A DNA stretch of 64,000 nt from UBA4923 sp964486135. Its GTDB lineage: Bacteria; Bacillota; Clostridia; Saccharofermentanales; DTU023. The notes beneath the pieces were generated by a model. The model worked only from the letters and a program-made list of their open reading frames with translations. It did not search any database and was not told the DNA's origin. The stretch spans positions 22,085-86,084 of the forward strand of contig CAZAKT010000002.1 of the NCBI GenBank assembly GCA_964486135.1, given 5' to 3'. The position numbers and the translations under genes were made by a program. Below are positions 32,285 through 41,645 of the stretch, one piece after another; position 1 is the first letter of the stretch; each line of letters starts with the position of its first letter.

Positions 32285-34378
32285 TCATTCGACCACGGAG
32301 GGCACCAGGAAAAAGCCATCCTGTGCCGCCGGCGCGTTCCGCAGGGCATCTTCCTCCGACAGCGGCGGTTCATCCTCTTCAGTCAAGTGGACATGGCGGG
32401 CTTCGGAAGCCGTGAACATAGGCGAAACCCCCTCCGTATCCAGAGCTTGGAAGGCGTCGGCCAGGCCAATAAGCTCTTTCAGCCGGGCGCCAATAATCTC
32501 TTCTTCCTCCCGGTTTAGATCAAGCCGGGTCTGTTTTTTCAGCCGGTCAAGATCAATCTCGATCGGCCGTTTCCGCCCCGGATCCGGGCCGGCTGTCCCA
32601 GTGGATGAGCCGGGATGCCCGCTAAGGCAAATGCCCAATTCATCCAGCTGGCCAGGGCTGACCGTCGAAGGACTCCCTGTCATGGGGCAGGAGGCGTCGC
32701 GGACTTTGGGGAAGGCAATGACATCACGCAGGGATTGCTCTCCTGCCAGGACCATGACAAGGCGGTCGAGGCCGAAGGCAAAGCCACCATGGGGCGGGGC
32801 CCCATAACGGAAGGCCTTGAGCATGAATCCGAACCGGTCATCAATGGCCTGGTCGGTCAGACCCAGCGCCTTGAAAACCTGCCTTTGAATAGACTGCTGG
32901 TGGATCCGGATGCTGCCTGAACCGAGCTCGATGCCATTCAGCACGAAGTCATAGGCCTGGGACCTGACCCGGGCCGGGTCGCTGACAAGGAGGTCAAGGT
33001 CCTCCGGGAAGGGCATGGTGAAGGGATGGTGCTGGGCCAGGAAGCGCTTCTCCTCCTTGGAATACTCGAACATGGGGAAATCAGTGATGATGGCAAAGGC
33101 GAAACGACCGGGGTCGCGCAGGCCCAGGAGTTCTGCCAGCCTCAACCTGAGCGCGCCGGTGACCTGCCGGACCTTCTCCAGCGAGTCGGCCGAAAAGAGG
33201 ATGAAGTCGCCCGGTTTCGCGTCCGCCCGCTCGAGCAGGGCCTCCAGCTTCTCCTGATTGACAAACTTGGAAAGGATGGAGTAGATCTCGCCTGAGGGAC
33301 GCCAGGCGATCCAGGCCATACCGGCCGCCCCCTGGGAGACGGCATAGTCCGTCAGGTCCTCGATGGTCGCCCGGGAAAAGTCTGCTTGGCCGGGTACCGT
33401 GATGGCGCGCACGACGCCACCTCCCGCGACCGCTTTTTCAAAGACGGAAAAGCCGCTCTCCCCGGCCAGGTCCGTCACATCGACAATGGGCAGATCGAAG
33501 CGGAGGTCAGGTTTGTCGCTGCCGTACCTGTCCATGGCCTCCGCCCAGCTGAAGCGGGGAAAGGGTTGGGGGAGGTCAATGCCCTTGACCTCCTTGAGGA
33601 TGGAGCGGAAGAGGCCTTCGAGCAGGACCAGCACGTCTTCCACCTCGACAAAGGACATCTCCATATCGAGCTGGGTGAATTCGGGCTGGCGGTCGGCGCG
33701 GAGGTCCTCGTCACGAAAGCAGCGGGCAATCTGGTAATAACGGTCCAGACCCGAGACCATGAGCAGTTGCTTGAAGAGCTGGGGGGACTGGGGAAGGGCG
33801 TAGAAGGAGCCAGCATGGACACGGCTGGGGACCAGATAATCCCGGGCGCCCTCGGGGGTGCTCTTGGTCAGGAGGGGGGTCTCAACATCAACGAAACCCG
33901 CCTGGTCCATAAACTGGCGGATAGCGCTTGTCACCCGGTGACGGAAGCGGAGGTTGGCGAGGAGGCGGGGCCGCCTGAGGTCGAGGAAACGGTATTGGAG
34001 CCTCAGATCCTCCCGCACCTCATCCGCGTCCGAAGGATCGAAGGGCAGTGGCGCGCAGGGGGCTAGGAGTTCAGCCTCCCTGACCCGGAGTTCGACGGAA
34101 CCTGTCGCGATCTTGGGATTGACAGTCTCCTCATCCCGGAGGCGCATGACCCCCCTGACCAGGATCACGGATTGGTTGCGGACCCCTTCGGCAAGCGCGA
34201 AGGATTCCGCCTGGGTGTATTCGGGATTGAAAACAGTCTGGAGCAGGCCCTCCCGGTCGGCAAGATCGATGAAAATCACACCGCCCATATCACGCTTGGT
34301 CTCAACCCAGCCGCAGGCAACTGTCTCCTGCCCGATATCCTCTTCGGAGAAAAGTCCGCAATAGTTTGTACGTTCCAT
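32285..34378 (-). CDS. aspS-gatC: aspartyl-tRNA synthetase fused to GatC
   Basis: 697 residues from ATG 34378 (MERTNYCG...); longer starts at 34432 or 34474 are possible but fall in a leader hairpin. Residues 1 to about 590 are a bacterial AspRS: OB-fold anticodon domain (GWVETKRDMGGVIFIDL), motif 2 FRDEDLRADRQPEFTQLD, a GAD insertion domain, motif 3 GGFAFGLDRLVM. After a Gly/Pro/Ser linker, residues about 606-697 form a complete GatC: DLDRLKKQTRLDL, ELIGLADAFQALDTEGV and the C-terminal arm AAQDGFFLVPSVVE. No separate gatC is present. The fusion would tether the Asp-tRNA maker to the amidotransferase. A bifunctional AspRS/GatC class has been annotated before in databases, so the fold is not unique to this genome. 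Confidence 0.93.
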   Translation of the reverse strand: MERTNYCGLFSEEDIGQETVACGWVETKRDMGGVIFIDLADREGLLQTVFNPEYTQAESFALAEGVRNQSVILVRGVMRLRDEETVNPKIATGSVELRVREAELLAPCAPLPFDPSDADEVREDLRLQYRFLDLRRPRLLANLRFRHRVTSAIRQFMDQAGFVDVETPLLTKSTPEGARDYLVPSRVHAGSFYALPQSPQLFKQLLMVSGLDRYYQIARCFRDEDLRADRQPEFTQLDMEMSFVEVEDVLVLLEGLFRSILKEVKGIDLPQPFPRFSWAEAMDRYGSDKPDLRFDLPIVDVTDLAGESGFSVFEKAVAGGGVVRAITVPGQADFSRATIEDLTDYAVSQGAAGMAWIAWRPSGEIYSILSKFVNQEKLEALLERADAKPGDFILFSADSLEKVRQVTGALRLRLAELLGLRDPGRFAFAIITDFPMFEYSKEEKRFLAQHHPFTMPFPEDLDLLVSDPARVRSQAYDFVLNGIELGSGSIRIHQQSIQRQVFKALGLTDQAIDDRFGFMLKAFRYGAPPHGGFAFGLDRLVMVLAGEQSLRDVIAFPKVRDASCPMTGSPSTVSPGQLDELGICLSGHPGSSTGTAGPDPGRKRPIEIDLDRLKKQTRLDLNREEEEIIGARLKELIGLADAFQALDTEGVSPMFTASEARHVHLTEEDEPPLSEEDALRNAPAAQDGFFLVPSVVE

Positions 34379-34432
34379 ACACTTGAACCCAATTCCAGGC
34401 CACAGGCCGCTGTTCGCCAGGATAAGGTCCAT

Positions 34433-34461
34433 AAAAAAGCCACCTGCTCCCGGCAAGTGAC
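34433..34461 (-). terminator. terminator-like hairpin in the aspS-gatC leader (possible attenuator)
   Basis: On the minus strand GTCACTTGC (34453-34461) pairs with GCAGGTGGC (34439-34447) with two G-T pairs, 5-nt loop, followed by six T residues (34433-34438). It lies 55 nt upstream of the synthetase start and no minus-strand gene precedes it, so it would interrupt the operon's own leader. No T-box sequence was found. Confidence 0.5.
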
Positions 34462-34485
34462 TGTATTTTAACATAAGGGGGGCCT

Positions 34486-34529
34486 CTCCTCCCCAAGCGG
34501 ACCCGGGCTGGAGCTCCCTTGGGGAGGAG
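34486..34529 (-). promoter_or_regulatory. long inverted repeat upstream of aspS-gatC
   Basis: Perfect 12-bp arms CTCCTCCCCAAG (34486-34497) and CTTGGGGAGGAG (34518-34529) with a 20-nt G/C-rich loop. Placed between the divergent aspS-gatC and RDD genes, just upstream of the terminator-like hairpin; together they form a two-hairpin leader. Confidence 0.5.
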
Positions 34530-34596
34530 CTCTTGACTCTTCTTTGCCGCCAGCGGCGGGGGGCGCCCTCAATGGGACGGAGGGAGGGCCCGCTTG

Positions 34597-34605
34597 TGCT
34601 AAACT
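34597..34605 (+). promoter_or_regulatory. extended -10 of the RDD–patatin–sbcDC unit
   Basis: TGCTAAACT (TG at 34597-34598, -10 hexamer 34600-34605), about 23 nt before the RDD start. The same TTGTGCTAAACT string is found upstream of the PpiC gene at 53799-53810, supporting it as a promoter element used in this genome. Confidence 0.35.
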
Positions 34606-34627
34606 CGGATTACGAGAGAAGCGGTGG

Positions 34628-35083
34628 ATGACGAATATGACGCAAAAAGCCGGGCAATCCGCAAGAAAAGAGACCCTTCTTTTGTGGCGTCGCTTCCTGG
34701 CACGCCTTTTCGATTTCCTGGTCTGCTTCCTTGCCGCCTACCGGCTGGGGAGCTTGCTGGTCCCCGAACCCAACCGACAGAACCTTGCCTGGCTCTATGC
34801 CGTCCAAATGACGGCGGCAGCCTTCATGGCCGTGACGGAACCCCTCCTGCTGGCCCTGACCGGGAGGACCCCGGGCAAGGCCGTCCTCGGATTGCGTGTG
34901 TCGGACCTGGATGGCGGCCGGCTCAGTCTGGCCAAGGCCTGTAGCAGGAGCTGGCAGGTCTGGCGTGAAGGATTGGGCTTCGGTCTCCCCCTCTACCGGC
35001 TCCTTGCCCTGACCCGGTCCTACGCGGCGGCCCGCCGGGGGGCAAGGGCGGGCTGGGAGGAAGGGACAAGCCTGTCATGGTGA
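34628..35083 (+). CDS. RDD-family membrane protein
   Basis: 151 residues from ATG 34628 (or ATG 34637, which has slightly better spacing to AAGCGGTGG). Two membrane helices: the first starts with the RDD-type RFLARLFDFLVCFLAAY, the second is AVQMTAAAFMAVTEPLLLAL. They are followed by the family's cytosolic motif TGRTPGKAVLGLRVSDLDGGRLS. The C-terminal half is shortened and ends in an Arg/Gly-rich tail. RDD proteins have varied or unknown roles, some in Na+/H+ exchange. The 3' end overlaps the patatin gene by 7 nt. Confidence 0.8.
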   Translation: MTNMTQKAGQSARKETLLLWRRFLARLFDFLVCFLAAYRLGSLLVPEPNRQNLAWLYAVQMTAAAFMAVTEPLLLALTGRTPGKAVLGLRVSDLDGGRLSLAKACSRSWQVWREGLGFGLPLYRLLALTRSYAAARRGARAGWEEGTSLSW

Positions 35084-35967
35084 ACAAGGACTTGATAAAG
35101 AGCAATGTTTACGATACAGCCCTGATCTTTGAAGGTGGCGGCATGCGTGCTTGCTATACGGCAGGTTTCGTCACCCTGCTTCTTGAACAGGGAATATATT
35201 TCAATTATGTGGCGGGGATTTCAGCCGGCTCGACCCATGCCGTCAACTATCTTTCCCGGGACCTGGTCCGGGCCCGCCGGTCTTTTACAGATGTGGTCCT
35301 TGACCCGTCTTTTGGAGATATGGCCTCCTGGCTCAGAGGGGATGGCTACTTCAATTCCGATTACATCTATTCAAAAATGCCCCGTGAAGACGGTTTCCTG
35401 CCCTTCGACTTCGGGACCTTCAAAAAGAATGAGGCGGAATGCGTGATCGGTTCCTTCCTCCGCTACGAGAATGAGATGGTCTATTGGCACAAGCGGGATT
35501 ACCAGACCCTGGATGATCTGATTGTCCGGGTCCGGGCCTCCTCCACTGTCCCCTATCTCATGCCGGAGACGAAGATCGACGGCAGGATTTATGTGGACGG
35601 CGGTCTTGATACCGCCATCCCCCTCGATATTGCCCTTGAGGACGGCTATGAACGATTTGTTTTCGTCCTCACCCGGGAGCGGGGTTTCCGCCTTGACCCC
35701 ATCCCACAGTACCGGTTCATGGACCGGATGCTGGACCGCCACCTGGTTGAGAAGGAGGCCCTCTTGACCCGCCACACCCGCTACAACGCGGTTCTGGACA
35801 GGATCCAGGAACTGGAGGAAGCGGGACGGGCCTATGTCTTCTATCCCGAATCAATTGATCTTTCCATGATGGATCGTGACCGGGAAAAACTCTTAAGCCA
35901 GTACATTGCCGGCCATGAACAGGCCGTGGCTGACCTGGACCGTCTCCGCAGTTTTTTGGAGGGCTGA
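35077..35967 (+). CDS. patatin-like phospholipase (RssA/YlbK-type)
   Basis: 296 residues. The oxyanion hole EGGGMRACYTAG (19-30), nucleophile elbow GISAG with Ser49 (47-51) and the Asp of VDGGLD (about residue 172) make up the Ser-Asp dyad of patatin hydrolases. It has no signal peptide, so it should act at the inner face of the membrane on phospholipid or acyl esters. The C-terminal third is Arg/Asp/Glu-rich and probably helical. It lies 3 nt before sbcD and overlaps the RDD gene, so it is in the same transcription unit. Confidence 0.88.
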   Translation: MVNKDLIKSNVYDTALIFEGGGMRACYTAGFVTLLLEQGIYFNYVAGISAGSTHAVNYLSRDLVRARRSFTDVVLDPSFGDMASWLRGDGYFNSDYIYSKMPREDGFLPFDFGTFKKNEAECVIGSFLRYENEMVYWHKRDYQTLDDLIVRVRASSTVPYLMPETKIDGRIYVDGGLDTAIPLDIALEDGYERFVFVLTRERGFRLDPIPQYRFMDRMLDRHLVEKEALLTRHTRYNAVLDRIQELEEAGRAYVFYPESIDLSMMDRDREKLLSQYIAGHEQAVADLDRLRSFLEG

Positions 35968-35970
35968 CAG

Positions 35971-37140
35971 ATGCGCTTCATCCATCTCGCCGACCTGCAT
36001 CTTGGCAAACGCCTCCACGAGTACCCCCTGATCGAGGACCAGCGGGCGCTTCTTGATTCAGTCCTTGAGCTCTGCCGCCGGGAGAAAGCGCAGGCGCTTG
36101 TGGTGGCCGGGGATATTTACGATAAGTCCATCCCTTCGCTTGAGGCCATCGAACTCCTGGAGACCTTCTTCGTCAAGATCTCGGCCCTGGACATTCACCT
36201 CCTGGTCATTGCCGGCAACCACGATTCCGGCGAGAGGCTGGCCTTCGGCGACCTCTTCTTCAAAAGCCACAAGCTCCACCTGTCAGGTGTCTTCAAGGGG
36301 AGGATCGACCCCCTTACCCTGGAGGGGCCTGAGGGGCCGGTAAGCTTCTACCTCCTCCCCTATGTCCGGCCTTCGGAGGTCCGCCCCTTCTTCCCTGACA
36401 GGGAGCTGGCCTCTGTTTCGGACGCGGTGGCTGCCGTCCTTTCCACCCTTGACAGGGGCCCCGGGCGACAGGTCCTGGTCTCACATCAGTTCGTGAGGGC
36501 CCGGACCTCAGCGCCCCTTCGCTCAGATTCCGAAATCCTGCAGGTGGGAACGGCCGATGAGATCGATGAGTCGGTCTATGCCGGCTTTGATTATGTCGCC
36601 CTCGGCCATCTGCATGGCATGCAGCGGGTAGGCAGTGGCCCCCTCTACTACGCCGGCTCCCCCTTGGCCTATTCCTTCTCGGAAGTCGGCCAGACCAAGG
36701 GGGCCCTGGTCGTCGATCTTCCTGCCGACGGCCCCCCGGTCGTCCGCCAGGAGGCCCTGGCCGTCCGCCATGCCCTGCGCCGGATCCGGGGGACCCTGGA
36801 TGAGCTGCTGGCAGTGGGACGGGGGCTGGAGAAGGCAGCTGACCCGTCCCGTTTCGACTACCTGGAGGTCACCTTGACTGATCAGGGGCCTGTGACCGAC
36901 CCCATGAACCGCTTGAAGGTCTTCTACCCCCATGTAATGCGACTGGTTTTCGAAAGGGACCTGGAGGGGGAGGGCCGTCCGGATGCCCTTCTTGACCAGG
37001 AGGACCTGCGCTCCTTGAGCCTGGCCGACCTTTTCGCCCGCTTCTACCAGCTGCAGACAGGCAGGGAGCTGACCGGCCATCTCCTCGACATCGTCGAAGA
37101 GGTCGCGGCCGAGGCCGAAGCCGGAGCGGGCAGGCCATGA
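35971..37140 (+). CDS. sbcD: SbcD exonuclease subunit (Mre11-like)
   Basis: 389 residues. All phosphoesterase motifs are present in order: FIHLADLHLGKRL (I), VVAGDIYDK (II), VIAGNHDSGERL (III), VLVSHQF (IV) and YVALGHLHGMQ (V), binding two Mn2+ ions; a C-terminal capping domain follows from about residue 270. With SbcC it trims hairpins and protein-blocked DNA ends. The stop overlaps the sbcC start by 4 nt, as usual for this pair. Confidence 0.96.
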   Translation: MRFIHLADLHLGKRLHEYPLIEDQRALLDSVLELCRREKAQALVVAGDIYDKSIPSLEAIELLETFFVKISALDIHLLVIAGNHDSGERLAFGDLFFKSHKLHLSGVFKGRIDPLTLEGPEGPVSFYLLPYVRPSEVRPFFPDRELASVSDAVAAVLSTLDRGPGRQVLVSHQFVRARTSAPLRSDSEILQVGTADEIDESVYAGFDYVALGHLHGMQRVGSGPLYYAGSPLAYSFSEVGQTKGALVVDLPADGPPVVRQEALAVRHALRRIRGTLDELLAVGRGLEKAADPSRFDYLEVTLTDQGPVTDPMNRLKVFYPHVMRLVFERDLEGEGRPDALLDQEDLRSLSLADLFARFYQLQTGRELTGHLLDIVEEVAAEAEAGAGRP

Positions 37141-40100
37141 AGCCGCTGGCCATCACTCTTTCCGCCTTTGGCCCCTACGCCGGGGAGACCAAGGTTTCCT
37201 TCCAGGACGTAAAGGAAGGACTCTTCCTGATCACCGGTGAGACGGGGTCTGGCAAGACCATGATCTTCGACGCCCTAATGTATGCCCTCTATGACGATAC
37301 AAGCGGTACTTCCCGTGGCAATCATTCCCTTCGTTCGGATTTTGCCGCCCCTGGCACCAAGACCTTTGTCGAGCTCGAATTTCTCCTCCGTTCCCAGGTC
37401 TATACCATCCGCCGAAGCCCCCGCTATGAGCGCCCCAGTCTCCGGGGCGGGGGGACAACGGAACAGCCGGCCGCAGTCGAGCTCCAGCTTCCGGATGGGC
37501 GGGTCCTGACCTCAAAGCGGGAGGTCGACCAGGAGATCGTGGAATTGATTGGCCTGGACAAATCCCAATTCCGCCAGGTCGCCATGATTGCCCAGGGGGC
37601 CTTTTTCACCCTGATTGAGGCCTCCAGCCTTGACCGGGCCAAGGTCTATCGCAGGCTCTTCGACACCTCCCTTTACGAAGACCTCCAGAACCGGCTCCTC
37701 AAGCGCTACTCTGAAGCCAGGGCCAGGCGGGCCAACCTGTCCAGCCAGCTCTTCCTCGATTTGGAACGCTTTATCCTGCCTGAGGAGGCCGTGACCATCA
37801 GGCAAAAACGCCAGGAGATCCTTGACACCCAGGACGTCTGGGGGGCCGGCGATTTTTTGGCTGAGCTGGAAGGGGTGGGGGATTCCCTCGAGGAAGCCTT
37901 GGCCGAGGCGGATGAGGATCTCAAAAACCATCAGGATCAAGTTGTTAAGGCCCACCTGGCTCTGGAAAAACAGAGGGAGGACAACCGCCGTCTGGATCAA
38001 CTGGACGAGGTCCTGGAGGAAAAGGCCAGGCTGGATTCAGAGGAGATACCCTTCCAGGAGAATCTTTCCCGGTTGTCGGCGGCGGACAGGGCGGGGAGGC
38101 TGGTAAGGCCTGCCTATCAGGAATGGAAGCAGGCGGTCAAAGGCCTGGCTGAACTGGAAGCTGATCTGGCTCGGACAAGGGGTCGATATGAGGAGACCTT
38201 GAAGACCTATGAAAAGGCTTCGCGAGAGCTTGTAAGAGTCAAAGCCCAGGAGGCGGAAAGAACCAGGCTACCGGGGGAGATCTCCGCACTGACCAATGAA
38301 GTGGAGGATCTTGAAAAACTGGGTCTTAAGAAGCGTGCACACAAGGATGCCGGGGACAGGCTAATCGGCCTGGAGGAAAAGCTGAAAAAATTAAAAGCCG
38401 AAGCTCTTGAGCTTGAAGGGGTCATGAAGAAGGAGCGGTTGGAATGGGAGTCACTTGCTGATGCCGAGGAAGTCCTCCACCTGAGACAGCGGCAGAAGGA
38501 TGAAATTGAGGCCGATCTGCAAAAAATGGCGGCTATCCGGCTACTTGTCCAGGAGACGGGAGAAGAGCAGAAGATACTGGAAGAGACCAGGCAGGACTTT
38601 GAAGCCAAGCTGACCCTTTGGCGGCGGCAGGAAAGCCTGGCGGCCGAGGCGGCTGAGAAGCTTTTCCTTGAGCGAGCCGGCCTGCTGGCCCGGGAGCTTG
38701 AGGAGGGAAAACCCTGTCCTGTATGCGGCTCCAGGCATCATCCGGCCAAGGCCCAACCCTCACCCGACGCGCCTTCCAAGGAAAGGGTGGATGATCTGCT
38801 CGGCCAGGCTGAGGAAGGCCGGCAACAAACGGAGACCCTGAGCCGGGAACTTGAGATCCGGGAAGAAAGGATCAGGTCGGCCCTCAGTCGGGCCTGGAAG
38901 GATGCCAGTAAATTCCTGGCCGGTCCGGCCCCTGTGGAGGCTGAGCCGGCCCGTCAACTGGAGGCCCTCGACCGGCTCCTGTCAAGTCAGGGGGAGATCC
39001 GGGAGCGGGAGCAGGAGGCTGCCAAGGCCTGTCTCGAAGAGGCGGAAGCCCGCAAGGCCCGCTGGGAGGACTTGCTGAAGAAGGAAAAAGTCGATAGCCA
39101 GAAACTCCAGGGAATCAAGGAGGAGACGGCTGTGCGGGAGGAGGCGGCCGGAGGCTTGCGGGAGGAAGTCGCCCACCTGTTGGGAGAGCTTGCTGTGCTC
39201 CAAAAGGGCCTGACCGGACGGGATCTGGGCAAGGTGAGGCAGGATCTAGAGGACAGGAAGGTCCGACTGGCAAGCCTTGAGGTGGCCTGGGACAAGGCGG
39301 GGAAGGCTGAGAGTGGGGCGGCCAGCGCCAAGGCAGAGCTTGAAAGCGTCNNNNNNNNNNNNNNNNNNNNNNNNNNNNNNNNNNNNNNNNNNNNNNNNNN
39401 NNNNNNNNNNNNNNNNNNNNNNNNNNNNNNNNNNNNNNNNNNNNNNNNNNGGCGGGGAAGGCTGAGAGTGGGGCGGCCAGCGCCAAGGCAGAGCTTGAAA
39501 GCGTCCTGGATGGTCTGGAGGGGCAAAAAACCTCCAGGGAGGCTGGGACAGTGGCCCTGGAGAAGAATTTCCAGCAGGCACTGAGGCAAAGTGACTTCGA
39601 ATCGGAGGCGGACTATCTGGACAAGCTCCTGGAGGAGGAGACGCGCGAACAGCTACAGAAGGAAGTGGAGGCGGGGAAATTGGCCCGGGAGGGAAACAGG
39701 CGGGATCTTGTGAGGCTAAGGGAGCAAAGTGAGGGGTTGGTCCGACGGGACGAGCAAGAGGAGGCCAGAAAGATCGAGCGTCTTGAGGGGATGCAGGCGG
39801 AAGGCGATGAGAAGGTGAGGGGCCTGGAAACCAGCCTGGAAATGGCGCGTGGATCATGCCGGGCGGTCAGCCGCTCCTTTACGCTCACAAGCCAGGCGTA
39901 TGAAGAGGAGAAGCTTCTGAAGGAGCTGGCAGATCTCGCCTCCGGGAAGTCCAGCCAGGCAGACCAGATCAACTTTGAAAGCTATGTCCAGACCTGCTAT
40001 TTCTCCCAGGTCATTGAACAGGCCAACCATCGGCTCAAGCAGATGACAGGAGGCCGGTACAGCCTGCGCCGGACCGAGGAGGCACAGAGCCGGCAAGCCC

Positions 40101-40450
40101 GCACAGGCCTGGATCTGTCCGTGGTCGATATTTGGAATGCCAAGGTCCGGTCTGTCAATTCCCTGTCCGGGGGTGAGAAATTCCAGACCGTCCTTTCCCT
40201 GGCCCTGGGCCTGTCAGATGTCGTCATGGCCCAGGCGGGCGGTGTCGAGATCAATTCCCTCTTCATTGATGAAGGCTTTGGCAGCCTGGATGAAAATTCA
40301 CTCCAGGAGGCTATCAAGGTCCTGCAGAATCTGGCGGAGGACAAACGAATGATCGGCGTCATTTCACATCTTGCCCTCCTCGGCCAGGCCATTGACAAGC
40401 GGCTGGTCGCGCAAAAAGGAGACAGCGGCAGCAGCATTTCCTGGGCATAA
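37137..40450 (+). CDS. sbcC: SbcC exonuclease subunit (Rad50-like), split by an assembly gap
   Basis: ATPase and coiled-coil partner of SbcD. N-terminal half: Walker A TGETGSGKT (33-41), Q-loop, long coiled coil, zinc hook KPCPVCGSRHHP (Cys527 and Cys530). C-terminal half after the gap: coiled coil, SLSGGEKFQ signature, Walker B LFIDEGFGSLD and the SHLALL switch. The frame is broken on paper by 100 Ns (39351-39450), but the 55 bases before the Ns are repeated exactly after them (39451-39505). Removing the Ns and one copy joins residue 738 directly to the downstream frame (next codon CTG at 39506), giving one intact 1052-residue protein. So this is an artefact, not a pseudogene. Confidence 0.93.
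39351..39450. other. assembly gap (100 N) with duplicated 55-bp flanks
   Basis: Exactly 100 Ns, the usual size for a gap of unknown length. The sequence at 39296-39350 (starting GGCGGGGAAGGCTGAGAG, ending GAAAGCGTC) is identical to 39451-39505. The contig ends therefore overlap and the true gap is about minus 55 bp. Confidence 0.95.
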
Positions 40451-40519
40451 TTTCGGCCTTTTAACGGGTGGGATTTTATGCTCGCCAGCCGTATGATTAG
40501 TCTGACAACTTCATAGAGG

Positions 40520-40551
40520 GAAGGTGCCTGGCGCACGCGGGACCTTCTTTG
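40520..40551 (+). terminator. weak hairpin with T run after sbcC
   Basis: GAAGGT (40520-40525) pairs with ACCTTC (40542-40547), extendable by G-T pairs, followed by TTTG. The only terminator-like element in the 120-nt spacer before the serine genes. The GCGG-containing loop superficially recalls a T-box but the T-box core is not there. Confidence 0.35.
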
Positions 40552-40570
40552 CCCAAGCTCAGGGGGGAAC

Positions 40571-41644
40571 ATGTACAAGGAACTATTCATACCAGGCCCG
40601 ACTGATGTCGCGCCGGACGTCCTGGAAAAAATGGCCACGCCCATGATCAGCCACCGGTCCCCGGAGGCTACCGCCCTTCAGCAAAGCATTTCTGAAAAAC
40701 TTCAAAAGCTCATGTTCACTGAAAATACCATCCTGCTCTCCACTTCATCGGGGACCGGTCTTATGGAGGGCGCCATCCGCTCCTGCACCCGCAAGAAGGC
40801 GGCCGTATTCTCTGTCGGCGCTTTTGGTGACCGCTGGTTTGAGCTGGCCCAATACAACGGGGTTCCGGCCGATCTTTTCAGGGCGGAGCCGGGTGAGCCG
40901 ACCCGGCCGGAAGAGGTTGACCGGGTCTTGAAGTCGGGTGACTATGACCTGGTGACCGTGACCCACAACGAGACCAGTTCGGGCCTGGTGAATCCCTGCG
41001 GAGCAATCGGTGAGGTGATCCGGCAATACCCGGGGGTCCTCTATCTGGTTGACGCCGTTTCCTCCCTTGGGGGGGACAGGATTGAGGTGGACCGCTGGGG
41101 GATCGATGTCTGTATCGCTTCGACCCAGAAATGCCTGGCGCTGCCGCCGGGCCTGAGCCTCTGCTCCCTGTCGGATCCTGCCGTCAAGGCCGCCGAAAAT
41201 GTGGAGTTCCGGGGCTATTACCTGGACCTTCTCCGCCTCTATCAAGGGGTAAAAAAGAACTACCAATATCCCTCGACCCCCTCGCTTTCCCATATGTACG
41301 CCCTGGACTACCAGCTGGATAGGATCTTCGAGGAGGGCCTGGACCGACGTTTTGCCCGCCACGAAAAATTGGCGGGGATTGTCCGTCGGTGGGCGGAAGA
41401 ACATTTCTCGCTTTTTGCCAGGGAAGGATACCGGTCAAATACGGTAACATGTATCAATAGCGGTGAGGCTTTTGACTTTGCCGGACTCAACAGGGAACTC
41501 CTCAAGCGGGGTTACAGGATCGGTAGCGGCTACGGTGACTTCAAGTCAAGCACCTTCCGTATCGCGACCATGGGGGATCTAAAAGAGGAAAGGCTGCTGG
41601 CCTTGCTGGCGGCGATTGACGACATCCTTGGACTGGAGGCGTGA
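40571..41644 (+). CDS. class V aminotransferase, probably phosphoserine aminotransferase
   Basis: 357 residues, fold-type I class V of the alanine–glyoxylate/serine–pyruvate group. IPGPTDVAPDVLEKM starts the protein, STSSGTGLMEGAI binds PLP phosphate, VTHNETSSGLVNP and VDAVSSLGGD bind the ring, and Schiff-base Lys187 is in STQKCLALPPG. The gene is separated by 1 nt from serA, so the physiological reaction is most likely transamination of 3-phosphohydroxypyruvate to phosphoserine, as in organisms that lack classical SerC; serine–glyoxylate transamination is the alternative. ATG 40571 follows CAGGGGGGAAC. Confidence 0.85.
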   Translation: MYKELFIPGPTDVAPDVLEKMATPMISHRSPEATALQQSISEKLQKLMFTENTILLSTSSGTGLMEGAIRSCTRKKAAVFSVGAFGDRWFELAQYNGVPADLFRAEPGEPTRPEEVDRVLKSGDYDLVTVTHNETSSGLVNPCGAIGEVIRQYPGVLYLVDAVSSLGGDRIEVDRWGIDVCIASTQKCLALPPGLSLCSLSDPAVKAAENVEFRGYYLDLLRLYQGVKKNYQYPSTPSLSHMYALDYQLDRIFEEGLDRRFARHEKLAGIVRRWAEEHFSLFAREGYRSNTVTCINSGEAFDFAGLNRELLKRGYRIGSGYGDFKSSTFRIATMGDLKEERLLALLAAIDDILGLEA

Positions 41645-41645
41645 C

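Noticed and set aside
34462..34627. T-box leader for the AspRS operon
   Set aside because: A terminator-like stem exists but the conserved T-box core and a long stem I are missing; kept only as a possible attenuator of unknown type.
39296..39505. 55-bp exact repeat around the N block taken as a tandem duplication or mobile-element target repeat
   Set aside because: Its copies abut the Ns on both sides and collapsing them restores the sbcC frame, which is the signature of unmerged overlapping contigs.
40451..40570. T-box or other amino-acid riboswitch before the serine genes
   Set aside because: The hairpin has a GCGG-containing loop but no T-box consensus, no stem I with specifier loop, and only about 120 nt of space.
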